Assembly: GCA_051294375.1 (NCBI GenBank)
Contig: CM119266.1
Location: forward strand, 15,996,760 to 16,060,759
Length of the DNA stretch: 64,000 nucleotides
From: Paraspadella gotoi
Lineage: Eukaryota; Chaetognatha
Direction: 5' to 3'
Shown: positions 25,485 through 38,542 of the stretch, one piece after another
How the letters are laid out: each line of letters starts with the position of its first letter
Numbering within the stretch: the stretch's first letter is position 1
The notes under the pieces: model-generated
Database searches by the model: none
What the model saw: the letters and a program-made list of their open reading frames with translations, nothing else
Told to the model about the DNA's origin: nothing
Program-made: the position numbers and the translations under genes

Positions 25485-27158
25485 GTTTTTCTCTCCCCGT
25501 CGGTCTCTCAATCGCGTTCCACGTCGTCGTTGTGTTGTTTGCAACTTTTTTTTCCCTTCGTTCACCAGAGAGAAAAGAGAAAAGTTTCTTCGGTTAAAAA
25601 ATGCAAAATTCGTCGCAACGAAACTTCGGTGCAATCGTTATTACATCCTTCGTTAACTGTTGAGGAGAAAATTTGAGAATCCCATAGCGAATTTATACGG
25701 TCTTCGTCATCGGTGTCGAAAAGTGACCACACAACTCCAAATTAAATATTTGAGAATTATAAAAACAGTTAAATATACTTTCTATGATATAAATTTAATT
25801 ACTGGTTTAGATTCAAAATAATAAAACATGAGGAGAAACAGGAGAAGGATTTACGAAAAAATAGAGGAAAAAAAAGAACATAAAAAGTATTAAAAAAAGA
25901 ATAAAAATATCTATACAAAGTTTGAAATTTTCACATATCTACAGTCTCTTCACATTGACGAAAGAATGGACAAGCTTTTGTCTCACAACCCTGGTGGGTA
26001 GAGCCTCTTCTTCTTTGTCGATATCCCTTCATCATTCTCTCAATAGAACCACCAACCCAGGACATACCCCACCATCATTCCAAAGCCCTCGCCCACCCGC
26101 CAACCACTCGTCGAACCCTCCGGTCCCAAAATACGATAAGAAGCTCGATTAGTTTCCGGCGGGACCCGAAATTTTGGAAAACTTTTTTTCCCTTTGCCTC
26201 TACCTATTGTTTTTATTTTCCTTTTTTTTTTCTTTTTTCTGAAAAGGATTAATGATGGAGTAAAAAGTCTTAAAGAAAACAAGGCCGTAACCCAAAAACA
26301 TATTTATTTCCCCATATTGGGTTGTGAATGACGCTGTAATAATTCACGAAATATTTTCGGAATTTCGGCCAAAAAACGAACAGAGGTAAAGAGAATGAAT
26401 GAATGAAACGAGGAGAGAGTAATAGATATGAATACTTTTTGCTCCGGAATTGCTTCAGAACATGATAAAAATCCTAAAACCAATAATTGTAATCTTCTGA
26501 TACATTTTTAGTTATTCTTTCATTTGATGCTCCGTGCTCACTGCTCCACCGCCCGCACAAACCCCCCCCCTCTTCCGCTTCATCAGGTAGTTCATTTCTT
26601 CGCCAAATTTTCTCCACTTTTTCCCAAACTCGAAAAACTTGGAGCCTTCGTCTTCGAAAACCTTTTTTTTTTTATCGGCGAAAGGAGGGAAATTTCCGAT
26701 GTTTTCTTTTCGATGATGAAGCACCTGCCAAAAAGACGCCCCCTGGGACACACCATCGACCCCTCGCCCCAACGGGGCAACCCACAACCCCTTTCTCGCC
26801 CTCGGGCGGCACCCACTCCTTCGCCTTCTCGCGACACCCCAGCACCACACCACGTAGTCCCAAAAGTTGGAAATATACAGACATCGAGTTTCATTAAAAA
26901 ACGTTCGCACATTATCAGCGAATAAATAAATAATTTTCGTATAAAAATATTTAACTTTAATGCATCGAACATGAGAGATCCCGAGATCGAATACGTCATT
27001 TCGTATCTTTTTAATGTTAAAGACGGTCAAGCCGGTCAAAAAAGAACAAAAGATACTAGCGAACCTGGCGGATATTTGCGAACTTTTCATAAAAAGAGCA
27101 TCTTTTGCCTGTGAATCTGACGATGAGTTTAGTTTTTTTTATAACATAGGTCTTATTA

Positions 27159-27183
27159 NNNNNNNNNNNNNNNNNNNNNNNNN
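27159..27183. other. Assembly gap of exactly 25 N
   Basis: A fixed-length placeholder that separates copies 1 and 2 of repeat set 1. Confidence 0.99.
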
Positions 27184-27287
27184 TTACCTTTAACATTCGA
27201 ACGAACGTAAAAAAGCTACGAGGTACAGAATTAGAGGCGATGATGATAGAACTTGATGGGCGGGAGACAGAGACGAATCTTGATGAG

Positions 27288-27473
27288 NNNNNNNNNNNNN
27301 NNNNNNNNNNNNNNNNNNNNNNNNNNNNNNNNNNNNNNNNNNNNNNNNNNNNNNNNNNNNNNNNNNNNNNNNNNNNNNNNNNNNNNNNNNNNNNNNNNNN
27401 NNNNNNNNNNNNNNNNNNNNNNNNNNNNNNNNNNNNNNNNNNNNNNNNNNNNNNNNNNNNNNNNNNNNNNNNN
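27288..27473. other. Assembly gap (186 N) in a GA array
   Basis: Replaces the GA microsatellite found at 21692-21777 in copy 1. GA units resume immediately after the gap. Confidence 0.99.
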
Positions 27474-28129
27474 AGAGAGAGAGAGAGAAAGAGACATTAT
27501 GTTTTTATTAATATATGAAACATTGTTTATAGTAAAATGTTCTCTCTGATCAACGATTTACAAATGTTAAATTTTGTGCACGTTTCTATGTATTTTTCTA
27601 TGGCCAATCGCATAAAATAATGAGATGAGATGAACTTTTAAAATTATTAGTTTTCTAAACTAATCTTAAACCTTTACAGGCAGCACAATGATTCTCTCTC
27701 TTTCCGCCACAGTTGTCTCACGAGTCTTTCTCGATGTTCACGTGAGCAGCGGACGATCGGTTCAGCTTCATAATTCATTTACCTCCCGCCGGGTGGCAGA
27801 AAAGGGATTAGTGAAATAATAAAAGAACAACGTCATTTACCTGCGGGGAAAGGAACCGAGCGAGATAGAAAGACAGATAGAGAGAGAGAGAAAATAAACG
27901 ATGAGCAATGCGACAAAAATGAAAAATAATGGAAAAAGAAGGGAGGAGTGGAGAATAACGGGGAGTGTGAATTAAAAGGGAGGAGTGGAGAATAACGGGG
28001 AGTGTGAATGAATGGTGATATGTGGTATGGATTTATGGATGGTGTGGATATTTGATACTCGGGGCGCTGGATATCTTACCAATTGACGGCGGACCCTCAG
28101 TGACCGCTTCCTGTCACTGGTAAGTTTAA

Positions 28130-28205
28130 GCCAGAATCGGGATACCCAGGGATTGAACCTGGCACTCAGAGTTGAAACGAGATGATTTAGCCCGCTGAGC
28201 CATTG
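28130..28205 (-). mobile_element. tRNA-derived SINE-like head, second copy
   Basis: The same element as at 22390-22500, here with the flanking bases intact: A-box TGGCTCAGCGGGC reading leftward from 28202, and B-box GGTTCAATCCC at 28149-28159 within a perfect 5-bp T-stem. Confidence 0.5.
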
Positions 28206-28603
28206 AGACAAAAGTGAGGCAGCTTTTAAGTCGTACTTCCACAATTGGAGTAAATACTTTTCGTTTTATTCATTTTAATAAATTTAGATTTTTAGTCGTA
28301 GGACAGAGAGAGAAACATTGACTTTGAGGATGTGAAAACTTTATGTGTACGTAGTTTGGAGCAGTGAAAGTGATTGGAGTGGTGAGGAACGGGAACCGAA
28401 GTCAAGAGTGAAGAAAAAGCGGGGGTGATAGATCCGAGAAATGGGAGTGGACCGGGTGGTTGTGAAATACTTGGATTGCAGGTTCGATTTCTTTTAATCT
28501 CCCTTCGCCTTCCAGATGCCTTTACTCTCGAAATTGTTTTGATTAAGGCGTACATCGAATATCACAACAACGACGAAAAAAAATGGCCGGTTTCTCTTTT
28601 CAA

Positions 28604-28726
<123 letters not shown>

Positions 28727-29626
28727 ATCTTTTTATTTTTAAGTAGAATTTAAAAAAAAAAAACATCCGTTCGTTGGTGTTGTTCATTTGTCAATTTCCA
28801 CCCACGAACGATCATCGCGCGCACCTGTGGTGAGAGAGAGAGAGCGAGAGGGATGAAGTAATAATTCCCCATCATCGCCGAGAAAGAGAGGGAGAGAGGC
28901 AAAAAGAGAGGTGGGGGGAAGAGAAAGAGAGAGAGGCATTGAAACCGCGTCGACGCCGCCCGGAGAATCCGCTCACCCGATTGGTCGATATGTTCCTGCC
29001 GGGCGAAGCTTCGCGACCGGCGATTGGCTGAAATCCAAAACAAAAACCGGCTCGGGCGAATCGGCGTATTCACATGTGGCGGCGCGCGGTGTGAGAAACG
29101 AAGATCATTAATCCTATCAACTCGTGATTATCAGTCAGCGTAAATGATAATTATCGCGTGAGGCCGGAGGAAGAGGAGGAGGAGGAGGAAGGAGTGGGAT
29201 GGGGAAAAGGCGAAGGTGAGAGAGAAGGAAGAGAGATAAGTTCCTTACCTTTAATTTAACAATTAAAGGTAGGGACATAAGTTGTTATTATGTAAATGTT
29301 CAGTTTGATTATACTTATAAATAGATACGTATCTACAAAAAATCATTTAAATATTCGAGAAACATTTTTTTCAATCGATTCTTTCAAAGTTTTTCGGAGC
29401 AAAGGTTTTCAACATTTTTTAGTCTTTTTTCCTCTTTTTTTCCCTTTTTTTCCTTTTTTCCCTTTTTTTCTTTTTTTCCCCCTCTTTTTCCCTGAACAGG
29501 AGAAAAGAGGAGGAACAAACGACGGCGACGTCATCTCAAAAACGTCATCCAAAACGACATAAGAAAAAAGAAGGATCCATTCGCCACGCGGAAAATGCCG
29601 TTTTTCTTTCTCCTTTCCCCCCTTTA

Positions 29627-29707
<81 letters not shown>

Positions 29708-29793
29708 CTCTTTTCACTTTCCATTCAAAAATATTACCACCGGAAATTCAGTTTTATTTTTTTTACTCTCGTTTTCTTCTCTCTCTCTCTTCA

Positions 29794-29854
<61 letters not shown>

Positions 29855-30819
29855 GTCTTTCTCTCTCCTTTTTTTTTTTGGAAGAGAGGGGAAAGGGAGA
29901 GAAGAAAGCCACCTCATCATTTAAAAAAAAAAGTTTCTTTCTTTTTTTTTTTGAGAGAGAAAATCTTTTCATAAGGAAGTCCTCCTGGGATCGATTGAAA
30001 CGGGACTGTTTTAACCTCCGTCTTTGTTACGAGAAAACGGGAAAGATTTTTCTTCGCGGTTTTTTTTTCGGGCCTTCGGTGAGCGAAGGCGGAGATGCGC
30101 GTACGGAGCTGCTCGCACGTGATGCGCGCGCCCGGGCGATCTCGCATTGTGATTGTACACGCAATTGAGGGGCTCATTTTGGTTGGTTTTTAGGCGAGAT
30201 TGTGCTACTCGTGAAATCGATTCTGTCATTGTAACACTTAATTTTTCGAAGCTAATTAGCGACATTGTATAAAATTTTTAAAAATCGATCTATAGCAGAC
30301 AATTTTTCGGGTGATAATGTTCATTTACCAGAAAACGAGAAAGGTCAATTCGCAAAAATGAAATGAAAAAGGTTGTGAAGGTATATATAATTAAGAAAAG
30401 TTTGATTGTATTAGTTCGTATATATTATGATGGTAGATCAACGTTGTAGATACAAAAAAATTAAAATTAAAAAGAGAATAAAAAAGGACGAGGTTGAGGA
30501 ATGAATTCGCCTCGCGGCGCCACTGACAACGCTGCGTGGCGCAAGTACCGTGAGTCCTCGATTCTGCGTGGGCCCGGTCGATAACGCCGGCGTCACTTCT
30601 CTCCAGTGACTCTCTTCCGGCGCCAAATGTAAGGTCGTGGTTCCCTTACAAATCTTCATAAACTTTTTTCGACTTTTTCGACTTTTTCGACTTCAGAAAA
30701 ATCGAAATCGAAGAACCGATGACAAGAAACTCGTCAAATGTTTGCCAATTCCTGACGCATCAAAACTAATGTATTACGATTCCAAATTAATCTTCTCTCT
30801 CTACTCTCTCTCTCTCTCT

Positions 30820-30888
<69 letters not shown>

Positions 30889-31178
30889 CTTCTCCCCATT
30901 TTTTCGGCTCCCGACGAAGTAGAACATCGAGAAAGAGATGAGCGCGAAGATGCAAAGCACGCAAATATGCAAATGAATTTTAAAGGGTGGGGAAAAAAAA
31001 AGAGAAAAGCCTTTTCTGTGTATTGTGTTCTTCTTATTTTGTTCCGACGTCTTTTTGTCTAGGAGGGAAAAAGCTGGTAAAAAGAAATCCTTCGGCGTTT
31101 CATATTCATCAAGATCATTAGAATACCAAAAAAATCATCATTTAGAATATTTCCTAATGACAAGCGCTCGTCACTCTT

Positions 31179-31210
<32 letters not shown>

Positions 31211-31216
31211 CTCTCT

Positions 31217-31254
<38 letters not shown>

Positions 31255-32899
31255 GTTTTTCTCTCCCCGTTCGGTCTCTCAATCGCGTTCCACGTCGTCG
31301 TTGTGTTGTTGCAACTTTTTTTTCCCTTCGTTCACCAGACACGAGAAAAGAGAAAAGTTTCTTCGGTTAAAAATGCAAATTCGTCCAACGAAAACTTCGG
31401 TGCAAATCGTTATTACATCCTTCGTTAACTGTTGAGGGGAGAAAATTTTGAGAATTCCCAATAGCGAAATTTCTATACCGGTCTTCGTCATCGGGTGTCG
31501 GAAAGTGACCAACAACTCAAAATTTAAATATTTGAGAATTTTATAAAAACAGTTAAATTATACTTTCTATGATTATAAATTTAATTACTGGTTAGATTCA
31601 AAATAATAAAACATGAAGGAGAAGAACAGGAGAAGGATTTTCGAAAAAATAGAGGAAAAAAAAGAACATAAAAAGTATCAACAAAAAAAAGAATAAAAAT
31701 ATCTATACAAAGTTATAAATTTTTCACATATCATACAGTCTCTCTCACATTGACGAAAGTATGGACAAGCTTTTGTCTCACAACCTGGTGGGTAGAGCCT
31801 TTCTTCTTTGTCATATCCCTTCATCATTCTCTCAATGAACCACCAACCCGGACATACCCCACCATCATTCCAAAGCCCTCGCCCACCGAACACTCGTGAC
31901 CTCCGTCCAAGTAAAAGCTATTATTTGCGAAATTGGCTTTCCCTTTCTTATATTGTTTTATCTTTTTTTTCTTTCTGAAAGGATTAATGATGGAGTAAAA
32001 AGTCTTAAAGGGAAAACAAGGCCGTAACCCAAAAACATATTTATTTCCCCATATTGGTTGTGAATGACGCTGTAATAATTCACGAAATATTTTCGGGGAA
32101 TTTCGGCCAAAAACACGAACACGAGGTAAAGAGAATGAATGAATGAAACGAGGAGAGAGTAATAATATGAATACTTTTTGCTCCGGAATTGCTTCAGAAC
32201 ATGATAAAAAATCCTAAAACCAATAAATTGTAATCTTTCTGATAACATTTTTAGTTTATTCTTTCATTGATGCTCCGTGCTCACTGCTCACCGGCCCGCA
32301 CAAACCCCCCCCTCTTCCGCTTTCATCAGGTAGTCTTTTCTTCGCCAAATTTTTCTCCACTTTTTCCCAAACTCGAAAAACTTGGCAGCCTTCGTCTTCG
32401 AAAACCTTTTTTTTTTTATCGGCGAAAGGAGGGAAATTTCCGATGTTTTCTTTTCATGATGAAGCACTGCCAAAAAAGACGCCCCCTGGGACACACCATC
32501 GACCCCTCGCCCAACGGGGCACCACAACCCTTTCTCGCCCATCGGGCGGCACCTCACTCCTTCGCCCTCTCGCGACACCCCAGCACCACACCACGTAGTC
32601 CCAAAAGTTGGAAATATACAGACATCGAGTTTCATTAAAAAACGTTCGCACATTATCAGCGAATAAATAAATAATTTTCGTATAAAAATATTTAACTTTA
32701 ATGCATCGAACATGAGAGATCCCGAGATCGAATACGTCATTTCGTATCTTTTTAATGTTAAAGACGGTCAAGCCGGTCAAAAAAGAACAAAAGATACTAG
32801 CGAACCTGGCGGATATTTGCGAACTTTTCATAAAAAGAGCATCTTTTGCCTGTGAATCTGACGATGAGTTTAGTTTTTTTTATAACATAGGTCTTATTA

Positions 32900-32924
32900 N
32901 NNNNNNNNNNNNNNNNNNNNNNNN
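32900..32924. other. Assembly gap of exactly 25 N
   Basis: Separates copies 2 and 3 of repeat set 1. The 304 bases to its left are identical to those left of the gap at 27159. Confidence 0.99.
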
Positions 32925-33802
32925 GAAAGAGAGGGGAAAGGAGAGAAGAAGCCACCTCACCATTAGAAAAAAAAGTTTCTTTCTTTTTTTTTGAGAGAGA
33001 AAAATCTTTTCATAAGGAAGTCCTCCTGGGATCGATTGAAACGGCGACTTTTTAACCTCCGTCTTTGTTACGAGAAAACGGGAAGATTTTTCGCGGTTTT
33101 TCGGGCCTTCGGTGGAGCGAAGGCGGAGATGCGCGTACGGGAGCTGCTCGCACGTGATGCGCGCGCCCGGACGATGCTCGCATGTGATATACACGCAATT
33201 GAGGGGCTCATTTTGGTTGGTTTTTAGGCGAGATTGTGCTACCTCGTGAAATCGATTCTGTCATTGCAACCTTAATTTTCGAAGCTAATTAGCCACATTG
33301 TATAAATTTTTAAATATCGATTATAGCAGACATTTTTCGGGTGATAATGTTTATTTACCAGAAAACGAGAAAAGGTCAATCGCAAAATGAAATGAAAAAG
33401 GTGTGAAAGGTATTATATAATTAAGAAAAGTTTGATTGTATTAGTTCGTATATATATATGAAAGGTTAGATCACGTATAGATACAAAAAATTAAAATTAA
33501 AAAGAGAATAAAAAGGACGAGGTGAGTGAATGAATCGCCTCGCGGCGCCACTGACGACGCTGCTGGGCGCAGTACCGTGAGTCCTCGATTCTGCGTGGCC
33601 CGGTCGATAACGCCGGCGTCACTTCTCATCCAGTGACTCTCTTCCGGCGCCAAATGTAAGAGTCGTGGTTCCCTTAAAATCTTCATTACAACTTTTTTTC
33701 GACTTTTTCGACTTTTTCGACTTCAGAAAATCCGAAATCGAAGAACCGATGACCAAGAAACTCGTCAAATGTTTTGCAATTCCTGACGCATCAAAACTAA
33801 TG

Positions 33803-33812
33803 NNNNNNNNNN
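33803..33812. other. Assembly gap of exactly 10 N
   Basis: Falls where copies 1 and 2 carry a CT array. Confidence 0.99.
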
Positions 33813-34067
33813 AAAGTAGAAACATCCGAGAAAGAGATGAGCGCGAAGATGCAAAGCACGCAAATATGCAAATGAATTTAAAGGGTGGGGGAAAAAAAAG
33901 AGAAAAGCCTTTTCTGTGTATTGTGTTCTTCTTATTTCTTGTTTCCGACGTCTTTTGTCTAGGGAGGAAAAAGCTGGTAAAAAGGAAATCCTTTCGGGCG
34001 TTTCATATTCATAAGATCATTAGAATACCAAAAAAATCATCATTAGAATATTTCCTAATGACAAGCG

Positions 34068-34315
34068 NNNNNNNNNNNNNNNNNNNNNNNNNNNNNNNNN
34101 NNNNNNNNNNNNNNNNNNNNNNNNNNNNNNNNNNNNNNNNNNNNNNNNNNNNNNNNNNNNNNNNNNNNNNNNNNNNNNNNNNNNNNNNNNNNNNNNNNNN
34201 NNNNNNNNNNNNNNNNNNNNNNNNNNNNNNNNNNNNNNNNNNNNNNNNNNNNNNNNNNNNNNNNNNNNNNNNNNNNNNNNNNNNNNNNNNNNNNNNNNNN
34301 NNNNNNNNNNNNNNN
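34068..34315. other. Assembly gap (248 N) over a CT array
   Basis: Falls where copies 1 and 2 carry the CT array at 25411-25481 and 31178-31251. Confidence 0.99.
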
Positions 34316-34991
34316 GTCGTCGTTGTTGTTGTTGCAACTTTTTTTTCCCTTCGTTCACCAGAGAGAAAAGAGAAAAGTTTCTTCGGTTAAAAATGCAAAT
34401 TCGTCGCAACGAAACTTCGGTGCAAATCGTTATTACATCCTTCGTTAACTGTTGAGGGAGAAAATTTTGAGAATTCCCAATAGCGAATTTTATACCGTCT
34501 TCGTCATCGGTGTCGAAAAGTGACCACACAACCTCCAAAATTATATATTTGAGAATTATAAAAACAGTTAAATATACTTTCTATGAATATAAAATTTAAT
34601 TACTGGTTAGATTCAAAATAATAAAACATGAAGGAGAAACAGGAGAAGGATTTTACGAAAAATAGAGGAAAAAAAAGAACATAAAAAGTATTAAAAAAAA
34701 AGAATAAAAATATCTATACAAAGTTTAAAATTTTCACATATCTACAGTCTCTTCACATTGACGAAAGAATGGACAAGCTTTTGTCTCACAACCCTGGTGG
34801 TAGAGCCTCTTCTTCTTTGTCGATATCCCTTCATCATTCTCTCAATAGAACCACCAACCCAGGACATACCCCACCATCATTCCAAAGCCCTCGCCCACCC
34901 GCCAACCACCTCGTCGAACCCTCCGGGTCCCAAAATACGATAAGAAGCTCGATTAGTTCCGCGGGACCCGAAATTTTGGGAAAACTTTTTT

Positions 34992-35001
34992 NNNNNNNNN
35001 N
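34992..35001. other. Assembly gap of exactly 10 N
   Basis: Falls in a poly-T/pyrimidine tract of copy 3. Confidence 0.99.
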
Positions 35002-35784
35002 TTGTTTTTATTTTCCTTTTTTTTCCTTTTTTCTGAAAGGGATTAATGATGGAGTAAAAGTCTTAAAGGAAAACAAGGCCGTAACCACAAAAACATATTT
35101 ATTTCCCCATATTGTTGTGAATGACGCTGTAATAATTCACGAAATATTTTCGGGAATTTCGGCCAAAACCGAACAGAGGTAAAGAGAATGAATGAATGAA
35201 ACGAGGAGAGAGTAATAGATATGAATACTTTGCTCCGGAATTGCTTCAGAACATTGATAAAAATCCTAAAACCAATAATTGTAATCTTTTGATAACATTT
35301 TTTAGTTATTCTTTCATTTGATGCTCCGTGCTCACTGCTCCACCGCCCGCACAAACCCCCCCCTATTCCGCTTCATCAGGTAGTTCATTTCTTCGCCAAA
35401 TTTTCTCCACTTTTTCCCAAAACTCGAAAAACTTGGCAGCCTTCGTCTTCGAAAACCTTTTTTTTTTTATCGGCGAAAGGAGGGGAAATTTCCGATGTTT
35501 TCTTTTCGATGATGAAGCACCTGCCAAAAAAGACGCCCCCTGGGACACACCATCGACCCCTCGCCCCAACGGGGCACCACAACCCCTGTCTCCTCGCCCC
35601 ACGGGCGGCACCTCACTCCTTCGCCCTCTCGCGACACCCCAGCACCACACCACGGATCCCTTCTGCGCTGCAGGTTGCACAACATCCTCACAACGAATTC
35701 CTGCTTCAATTTCCTGGTCCCATTTATTTAGCAAATTTTTTTTACCCTAACTCAATGAAACTGAAAGTCTGGGTGAATACCTAT

Positions 35785-35819
35785 GTTAACTCTGTACAAC
35801 ATGTTTGTACAGAGTTAAC
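35785..35819. repeat. Short perfect hairpin
   Basis: Arms 35785-35799 and 35805-35819 are exact reverse complements (15 bp) around the loop CATGT, about 130 bp after repeat set 1 ends. Confidence 0.9.
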
Positions 35820-36417
35820 TACATACCATAGGAAATCTTTTCCAATCTTTATTAAAATGATCGTAATTGAAATCGATCTTTTTAAAAATCTCACCAATAA
35901 GAACAAAAGGACTCATACTTCGTCAATTTCAAAGAAGTAACGAACTGTGTTCACGTGTTTGGTCCCTTCAGTAAAACATGAAGAGGTTTTTCAGTTTAAA
36001 GTTAAAATCCTTCAAAAGAATCAACCGTTTTTAGAAACAAGACCAACAACTGAGGAGTGAGGACTCTCGGATGGCCTTTTTCAACGAACAAAGTTGTACT
36101 ACGTCTTTGTAAGATGTTAATGTTTTTGGTACGGCTTCGTCAAAATTCAGGGTAAACAATCTCCGAAATAAAATATGTTTTCATTTCGATTCGTTTTCTT
36201 CGTTCAATCACTTGACCACCCGATCCCTTTCTCTCCCCCAATCTACGGAACTCCTGCGAAGAACGAAAATCAAGAATTGAAAAAAAAACTCTGCTTTTGT
36301 TTATCCTAATGAAAGGAAATTTCGAGGGGTGGAGAGGAACGGGAGAGGAACGGGAGAGACTGGGGTGACTTGGTGGTCATTACGAAAGAGAATTGTACTC
36401 TGTCATCAAGATAATTG

Positions 36418-36452
<35 letters not shown>

Positions 36453-38020
36453 TCCAATACACTCCAGTCTCCCTAGTATATTTTCCAACTGAAAAAACTA
36501 AGAAGCTTGAAAACGGCAAAAAGTTAAAAACCTTTTTCTTTTTCTTTGGGCTGCAAACCGCGTCCTAAGGTGAAGAAGGAAATGAAAGCGGAAGGAAAGT
36601 TTTTTGTAGCGAAAACAAAATAACATTTAAATTTTCGATTGAAACATCATTTTCCTAAATTTATCGGGAGAGATGAACCGAGGTTCGACTGGAGTTGTTC
36701 CCTTTGATAGTCTGAGTGAAACAAGATTTTTTTTTTTCAATTTTAATCATTACGAAGCGTGGAGGAAGTTATTTTATGGAGCTTACTGTTAAGCAGGAAT
36801 TATACCCCTTCTGTACTGACAAGAATTTTAGCTAATGCCCACTTATTTAGTTATTTAATTTTTTTTCGCTTTGTAAAAAGAGTTAGGTAAGCTTAACAGA
36901 CACTGTAAGTAATTTTTTTAAGGAATGCAGTGTCATACGTAGTAAAATAAAAGTTTATTTAATTACATCCATCAAACTTTCACCAAATTCTATACCGAGA
37001 GAAAGAAATAAAAGAAAAAATAAACAAACAGAGTGAAACAAAGAAAAAAGAAAAAAATAGAAGAAAGAACGAAAAAGTTGAGCTAAAAGATTTCCCAGTC
37101 AATTTAGCATCTTTGGTGTTTTCCTAACCTTTTGTTATTTTTGGTTTCGGCCCGAAAACCAGGGGAGGAAAAGCTCGGCGGGGGGCGATGGGGGCGGGGG
37201 AGAGATAGGGGGGACTGGGGGGCGGGAAGAGTGAAGGGGGGACGAGGGCGGGAAAGAGGAAGGGGATGGGTAAAAGAAAGGCGGGGAAGAAAAGGGAAAA
37301 GAAAGGATTGGGAAGGGGAAAAGAAAAAGAGGGTAAAAGTGAAGTCACTCGCAAAATTCTATATTTGGAAAGAAAATTAACTGATTGACTGCCACCTTGA
37401 CTCGAAGCCTGGTGTGGAAATTCTGTTTGGACCAATTAGGATTCCATTAACCCGAGTTAATTTAATTTTCGTTATTCACTTCTCAGATTTTCTTCCCGAA
37501 ATCTGTTGTTTTTCATTCGATTTTAGATGAGGTTAAGAACGGTTCACGTTGAGAAAAAAAAACACCACTCGACGGTTAAAAAAAAAAGTTTACTTTCTAA
37601 ATTTAAAGGCCACATTGACGAATTCCGAGCTCGCTCACATTCCTCGAATATGTATTCCATAGTTAACGTTATTTCAGACAATTCAAACGCGAAACTTGGA
37701 GCAAGAGTCGAATGTTTCGCGATCCTAATCGTATTTTCATCTCCAACTGGGGAAATTTCGTTCATGAAGCCTAAGTTAATTAAAAGCATGAAAGTCAACA
37801 TTTACTAAAGAAGAAAAAAAAGAAAGTTTTTTTTAATGATTTCAATAAAAAGCTTTTTTTTTTTTTTGTGAAAGGAAGAATTTCTTACCGCGCCCTGCTT
37901 TATCAACATCCCGGTATAATTTAATAGAATTTCGTGAGTTTGGGTCAAATCCGAATTTTTATTTGAGAGTCAAAGATGGTAACTAGGAATCCCTCTATAA
38001 TTATGTTTTATAGAAATGAA

Positions 38021-38138
<118 letters not shown>

Positions 38139-38454
38139 GCGCAGGATAAATAGAACCCAGCGCCAATAAAACAACCTACCTTCGCCCGTCCCCCCGGTGC
38201 TGTCAAAATTTTTTGAAAGGAGGGAAAATTTGGAAGACAAACGAGGCTGCGGCGCTGTTGCCTTCCCGGTCTTACCTTGACATTAAAAACAAAAGACATC
38301 AAAACCGAGAAGACATCAAATAAAAAATAGACAAAAGACGCGTAAAAACAAAAGACGTCGAAATTCAAGGGGAAAAAAAAAGTTCCGTATGAATACGATG
38401 TCGCGCGTCGCTCGGTTTATTTTTAAAAACACGGGGCGCTTGAACAGGGCGGGA

Positions 38455-38457
<3 letters not shown>

Positions 38458-38542
<85 letters not shown>
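38458..38542. repeat. (GA)n microsatellite
   Basis: A GA array with one AAG break near 38518. Confidence 0.96.

Larger units (their letters stand above)
21593..27158 (+). repeat. Direct repeat set 1, copy 1
   Basis: This 5.57-kb segment recurs at 27184-32899 and, for its right half from about 24145, at 32925-35654. It contains GA/CT arrays at 21692-21777, 22874-22961, 23895-23978, 24043-24131, 25036-25124 and 25411-25481, a tRNA-like element at about 22390-22500, a pyrimidine minisatellite at 23665-23760 and a 9-bp repeat at 24909-24935. No coding exon was recognised in it. The copies differ by frequent single-base indels and by array lengths, except for the last 304 bases, which are identical in copies 1 and 2. 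Confidence 0.93.
32925..35654 (+). repeat. Direct repeat set 1, copy 3 (partial)
   Basis: Corresponds to about 24145-26854 of copy 1. It lacks the left half and has its CT arrays replaced by gaps (33803-33812, 34068-34315). It leaves homology sharply after CACACCACG at 35654 and continues into different sequence from copies 1 and 2. Copy 3 may therefore be the true right junction of the locus. Confidence 0.92.
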
